Part shown: positions 59,594-64,000 of the stretch, one piece after another | Position numbering within the stretch: the first letter of the stretch is position 1 | How the letters are laid out: each line of letters starts with the position of its first letter | DNA from: Molossus alvarezi | Taxonomy: Eukaryota > Chordata > Mammalia > Chiroptera > Molossidae | Direction of reading: 5' to 3' | NCBI GenBank assembly: GCA_037176705.1 | Contig: JBAWUJ010000093.1 | Location: forward strand, 222,435 to 286,434 | Length of the DNA stretch: 64,000 nt | The notes under the pieces: model-generated | What the model saw: only the letters and a program-made list of their open reading frames with translations | Database searches by the model: none | Told to the model about the DNA's origin: nothing | Position numbers and translations under genes: made by a program

Positions 59594-60372
59594 TTTATTT
59601 AAAATAAGAGAAAGTAACTTCAAAGTATATTACATAATCTTATTTTTTAAAAGCTATTGGTATAGGTGTTTGAAGAAATAGCACATGTGGGACTTAATTA
59701 GAGATGTCTTACTCAGAGGGTTAGAAATGCCTGACTGTCCTTCATGAGGTCCTAGGGACATTCTCGCTCACACAGATGGTGCTGAGGTGGACCTCCCACC
59801 TGTTCTCTCCATAAATGGACCATGTGTGGTGCATCTTCAGGGAAGGAACTGCCTCAATTCTCCAGCTAGACCACTTGAACACAGGACTGAAAGTTCTATA
59901 GCTGTACACACAGGTTAGGTAATCATTTAATACCAAAGCAGTTTTTGATTAGTAAAAAAATCTATGTGCATTTTAATCTTTCAATATCAGATAAACTTAC
60001 TGAGTGAAAACATGTAAATAAATAATTGCTATTTTCAGAATTATATGATTTGTGAGCAAAATATAGACCATGTTATTCTGTACATGATTACTTTAAAGGC
60101 AATGAAATAGGTCTTCATTTAGAGATTTTAGAACAGTGTTCATGAAGGTAGGAGCTCAGAGTTCTTATGAATTAATGTACATAATAGTGTTTTATTTAGT
60201 ATATGATATATTACTATTAAAATGCTTTTAATATTTTAGTTGAGCTCTGTCCATATTTCATCAAATATATTTTCTACCTCATTTTATTCCAGAAAAAAAT
60301 AAGCTACAAATCAATAAATTACCTAGAAAAGAGTAAAAAAAATTACTGAAAATAGCATCAAATACTTTTATT
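59594..60372. other. Low-copy AT-rich stretch, nothing recognised
   Basis: No supportable feature. A 64-codon frame at 59936-59742 (-) has no known domain. Confidence 0.5.
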
Positions 60373-60858
60373 ATTTTTTTAATTAATTTATTTTTGTTAC
60401 AGATTTTTCCCCTTTTTTACCCACTGACTCTCCCCACTCCCTCCCTCCCCACCCTGTCCCCACCTTTGTTGTCCATGTCCATTGTTCATACACACATGCA
60501 TATAAGTTCTGTGGTTTATCTCTCCCACAACCCCTCTTCAGGAAATTGTCAGTCTGTACCCACTTCCACGTCTCTGGGACTACCCCATTCCTCAGTTATG
60601 TTCATTATATTCCACAAATAAGTGAGATCATGTGATATTTGTCTTTCTCTGCTTGGCTTGTTTTGCTTAGGATAATACTCTCCAGGTCCCTCCATGTCAT
60701 CTCAAAGGATAAGAGATCTTTCTTTCTTACACCTGCATAGTACTCCATTGTATATATGTACCACAGCTTTTTCATCCATTCGTCCACTGATGGACACTTG
60801 GGCTGTGTCCAGATCTTAGCTATTGTGAATAGTGCTGCTACAAACATGGGGGTACATA
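60373..60858 (-). mobile_element. L1 3' end, 5' truncated, antisense
   Basis: Minus-strand ORF2 end (TPMFVAALFTIAKIW in the frame 60928-60605, ending SLICGI) and 3' UTR with tail seen as aattaatttatttttgtta at 60379. The ORF2 part is open and little decayed, so it is comparatively young. The flanks do not show a clear target-site duplication. Confidence 0.92.
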
Positions 60859-62368
60859 ACAGGCATTTTTTACAAATGTTTTTTAAAAAATGATAAAATA
60901 CCATGAAACAATCTGCATGAATTTGCAATATTTTCTCCAGACCCTGACATTTGTGAACCCACTAGATCCAGAGGATGACACTATTTAAAGGCAACTGACA
61001 GCTACGCAGCCTTTATATTTGTGCATCTTCTCTGCTCAGGTAGAGAGTCTGTGGATGTTGCCATTTTGACTCACTGAATCACAGTCTATCTAAATTCCAA
61101 AGACTGAAGAATTTACCCAGAACCAGGTGATGCATAAAGACCAAATTCAGCCACTGAGGACAATTCTAAATTTTAATTATAGAATGTAAACATTTTGTAA
61201 AATATGAGTAAAATATAACTGATCTACTCCCCAAGTTTTAGAATTCAGTCACCAATTAAAAATAAAGCAAAAAAAGTTACAATCATATTTTAAAGCCAAT
61301 TTTAATTATAATAATGTAACTAATTAATCAGTATAGTGTTTCTGATAATTTCTGGTGGTTGCTCTAATTACATGGAACAATATTCAATATGTGCTCAAAT
61401 TACTAATGAGAGTTAGTGTTCTAAAATTATTTCCATTTTATTGCATGCCTCAAAAAAAAAAAAGAGACACAATTCTACTGTACTATTTTAAATACTAGAC
61501 ATGAATAACACCGAAAAGGGCTATCTTTTGCTGAGAGGAACGTAAAAGTACATTATTTTACATTTACTGGATATTTATTTAGTAATATTCAGTATCCAAT
61601 AATGCTCAGACCAGATACCCACAATTTCACAATTTTCTGTCACTTTCAAGATGGGAAGTCTCATTCTAACATATTATTGATGTGTTCATTAGACACAAAA
61701 ATGATGTGCTGTGATGGATGTTGTACCTAATTAAACACTAACCCTTCAGTACTGCTGAGAATGGGATTCAACCTGACACTTCTCATTTCCATAAAGTTGA
61801 TGGTTTCCACATACTGGGAAGTTTTCTGCAATTTCAAGTCCCAAGATAGACATAAATATCTCCTAGATTCATGCAATACCTCCCAATTGCACTAAGTGGA
61901 ATGCTTCACCAAAATAAAGGGAGCTTTCTTTGTGGTTTATGGCTTATTTAGCAATTAATATAGAGTAGAAACTTTGCTTTCAGACTATTGTCCTTTACTA
62001 GTCATCAAGTGTTCTGTTTGCTTTTTTGTTTCTCTGTCTGCTGTAACCATTTCCGAGGTGAATGGAAGAAGTCATGAAGATTTCCACGTTCATATTCTCA
62101 TGTGTGAAGTAGAGTTAGGATAGCATATTAAATAAACAAGTATAAAACCAGTTGGTATCCTCTTTACTAACTAATGATCAAAACAGGAATAAGAACATTA
62201 AACTAAATGTATTGAAAGATAAAGAACTGTGTGGAAAGAAGGTTTGAAACCTGTACTTAGTAACATATAAGATTTATTAGAAAATATTAGAGCTGTCAAT
62301 CCACATTATTTGCTCCATAAATGACATATTCTCCAAAGACAAGAACTTCAGGTCATTCATTAAAAGTG
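60859..62368. other. Low-copy stretch, nothing recognised
   Basis: AT-rich, with no ORF over 60 codons and no nameable repeat. Confidence 0.5.
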
Positions 62369-62377
62369 AATAGTCTT

Positions 62378-62590
62378 GCCTGGCTGGCATGGCTCACTGG
62401 TTGAGTGTCAACCCATGCACCAGTTCAACTCCCAGTCAGAGCACATGCCCAGGTTGTGGACTAAATCCCCAGTGAGGGACATGCAGGAGGTGGCCAATCA
62501 ATGTGCTCTCTCATCAATGTTTCTATCTCTCTCTCCCTCTCTTTTTCTTTCTCTAAATTCAATAAAGAAAAAAAGTATTTTTAAAAATTT
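62378..62590 (+). mobile_element. Ves-type SINE, older subfamily
   Basis: gcctggctggcatggctcactgg head, gttcaactcccagtcag B-box region, gcccaggttgtgg, acatgcaggaggtgg, CT-rich, aattcaataaagaaaa tail. Target-site duplication aatagtctt at 62369-62377 and 62591-62599. Confidence 0.94.
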
Positions 62591-62599
62591 AATAGTCTT

Positions 62600-63289
62600 T
62601 TGATGAATCAGCCAAATGCTAATTAAAAATCAATGTATATTTTATAATTAATGTGATCATATAATTTTCCATCTAAAAATAGACATGTTTAAAAGTAAAA
62701 GAAGGAATTAATAGTTATACTGAAGCAGCAGGAATAAAACAGGATTTTCATGAACAAAATAATTTTTTTCCTCTGTTTATACCTAATTAAAGGCAGACCA
62801 CTCAAGGAAAGTAGATATACAAACAGGATATTGGACAATGTAAATCAAGTAAATATAAAATTATATATAAACAACACATACATTTTATTCTTAGAAAAAC
62901 TGTGAGCCATCATTCTAGTGTGTAAAAAAGCATGTTGTGTTAGCATGTTGTCTTTAGCTAAAGTTCTGAAGGTCCAGAAAACGAGGGTGAGATAGAAACA
63001 GACCTAGGAACCACAACAGGGAAGACAGGCCTGATGAGGTTTAGCCAGGAAAGTGAAGATTTAGCAGCGGGTCATAAAAACTTTTTAAAATCTTTTGAGG
63101 ACAGACATGAACAAGAAGGTTATAGTCACTGTCTGCTTCCAGAGGACAGAGCTGGGATTCAGAAGTGAGAGGGGAAGAGATCTTTGGTTCAACAAAGAAG
63201 ATAATTTTTGAACAATGGAGACATGCCCAACCACAGAATAGACCATTATGTGAGTTAGTGAGCTCCCCAACACTACAAGTACACGTGTG
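62600..63289. other. Low-copy stretch, nothing recognised
   Basis: No gene or repeat supported. It includes part of a 127-codon minus-strand open frame (63424-63041) with no recognisable domain. Confidence 0.5.
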
Positions 63290-63470
63290 GGATTTGGACA
63301 AAAAGCAGAGATCTCTTGTGGTGTCTCTACATGAATGTGAGAAATATTTTCCTAGAAGTTCTTTATTAGATCTCCCCTCACATATCATTGAACAAAAATC
63401 TGCCATATGATTGCCCCTAACCAATCATTGGCAAGGGGAACTAATCCATCACAATTGAAATCCACCAATT
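63290..63470 (-). repeat. Probable ancient interspersed repeat, family unknown
   Basis: On the minus strand, ttgccaatgattggttagggg, atgatatgtgaggggagatct and cttctaggaaaatatttct resemble a ccaatgagatgtgaggggaag...cttctgggaaag text I associate with an old mammalian repeat. I cannot name the family. Confidence 0.35.
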
Positions 63471-63664
63471 AGGACTTATCCCTATTTAAACTGGGGGAGA
63501 CATGGACACAAAGAAATATCTTTGTCAATAAAAGAGGCCAATGGTTATTTGCAAAATATGTAATAGACCCTACAGTCTTACTGCTCACAGAATAGCATTA
63601 TCTACAGCACCTGAATTCCAAACCCCACTCCAAACCCACTGAATAAAAAATCTATTTTTTGTAA

Positions 63665-63725
63665 TCTTTCTTTTTTTTGCATTAATCTTCAGATAGAGCA
63701 GGAGAAAGGGAGGGAGGGAGGGGGG

Positions 63726-63767
<42 letters not shown>

Positions 63768-63920
63768 TGACAGAGACACACTGATTGATTGCCACCCACA
63801 CGACCCCAACTGGGGCTGGGGACAAACTGCAACTGAGGTGTGTGCCCTTAGTGGGAACTAAACCTGGGCCTCTCTGGTCCATAAGCCAAAGCTCTAACCA
63901 CTTAGCAAACCAGTCAGTGC
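63665..63920 (-). mobile_element. Ves-type SINE, antisense, expanded GA run
   Basis: tcttcagatagagcaggag, (GA)n expanded at 63727-63767, ggggctggggacaaactgcaactg, reverse B box gggaactaaacctggg, gcaaaccagtcagtgc. Target-site duplication aaaatctattttttgtaa / aaaatctgtttttagtaa (63647-63664, 63921-63938; two mismatches in 18). Confidence 0.94.
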
Positions 63921-64000
63921 AAAATCTGTTTTTAGTAACATGATTTTTATTTACATTAAAGTTTGAAAAGGTCTTCCCTACAGTGCCTCCTATAGGCTGC

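Noticed and set aside
63041..63424. 127-codon cysteine-containing minus-strand ORF
   Set aside because: No recognisable domain or signal. Part of it overlaps what looks like an ancient repeat, and there is no supporting exon structure.

Overview
This is nuclear DNA from a placental mammal, almost certainly a bat. Seventeen tRNA-derived SINEs with A/B-box heads, a CT-rich segment and an A-rich tail match what I know as the Ves SINE family of yangochiropteran bats, and the L1 copies are of one related group. I cannot name the species. Roughly three quarters of the window lies in LINE-1 (L1) sequence. Only one protein-coding gene is supportable.

Layout. 1-5.8 kb: L1-a (+), 5' end outside the window, with a short L1 3' end nested in its ORF2. 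5.8-8.8 kb: low-copy DNA with a 0.5 kb L1 3' fragment (L1-b) and MIR remnants. 8.8-15.8 kb: full-length L1-c (-). 15.8-17.3 kb: two SINEs and an L2 remnant. 17.3-23.6 kb: near full-length L1-d (+) carrying a SINE. 23.6-24.8 kb: ancient repeat remnant and a CA microsatellite. 24.9-32.1 kb: an older L1 split by L1-e (+). 32.3-52.3 kb: a dense nest in which L1-f (-) is split by full-length L1-g (-), meets L1-h (+) head to head, L1-h is split by L1-i (+), and L1-j (+) follows. 52.3-64 kb: low-copy DNA with five SINEs, a few ancient L1 fragments and the gene.

The gene is a FAM170A-like testis zinc-finger gene. Two coding exons are visible (53478-53621 and 54668-55302), joined by a phase-1 intron with good donor and acceptor sites, followed by a poly(A) signal near 55737. 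The upstream start exon was not found. The C-terminal tail looks frameshifted relative to the human protein as I remember it.

The most interesting structure is in the L1 5' UTRs. Three architectures are present, each with a different internal tandem array: 73-bp units in L1-c (2 units in L1-g), about 240-bp units in L1-e, and about 20-bp units in L1-j. Every L1 ORF2 is broken, and six of eight copies have an altered reverse-transcriptase FADD box.
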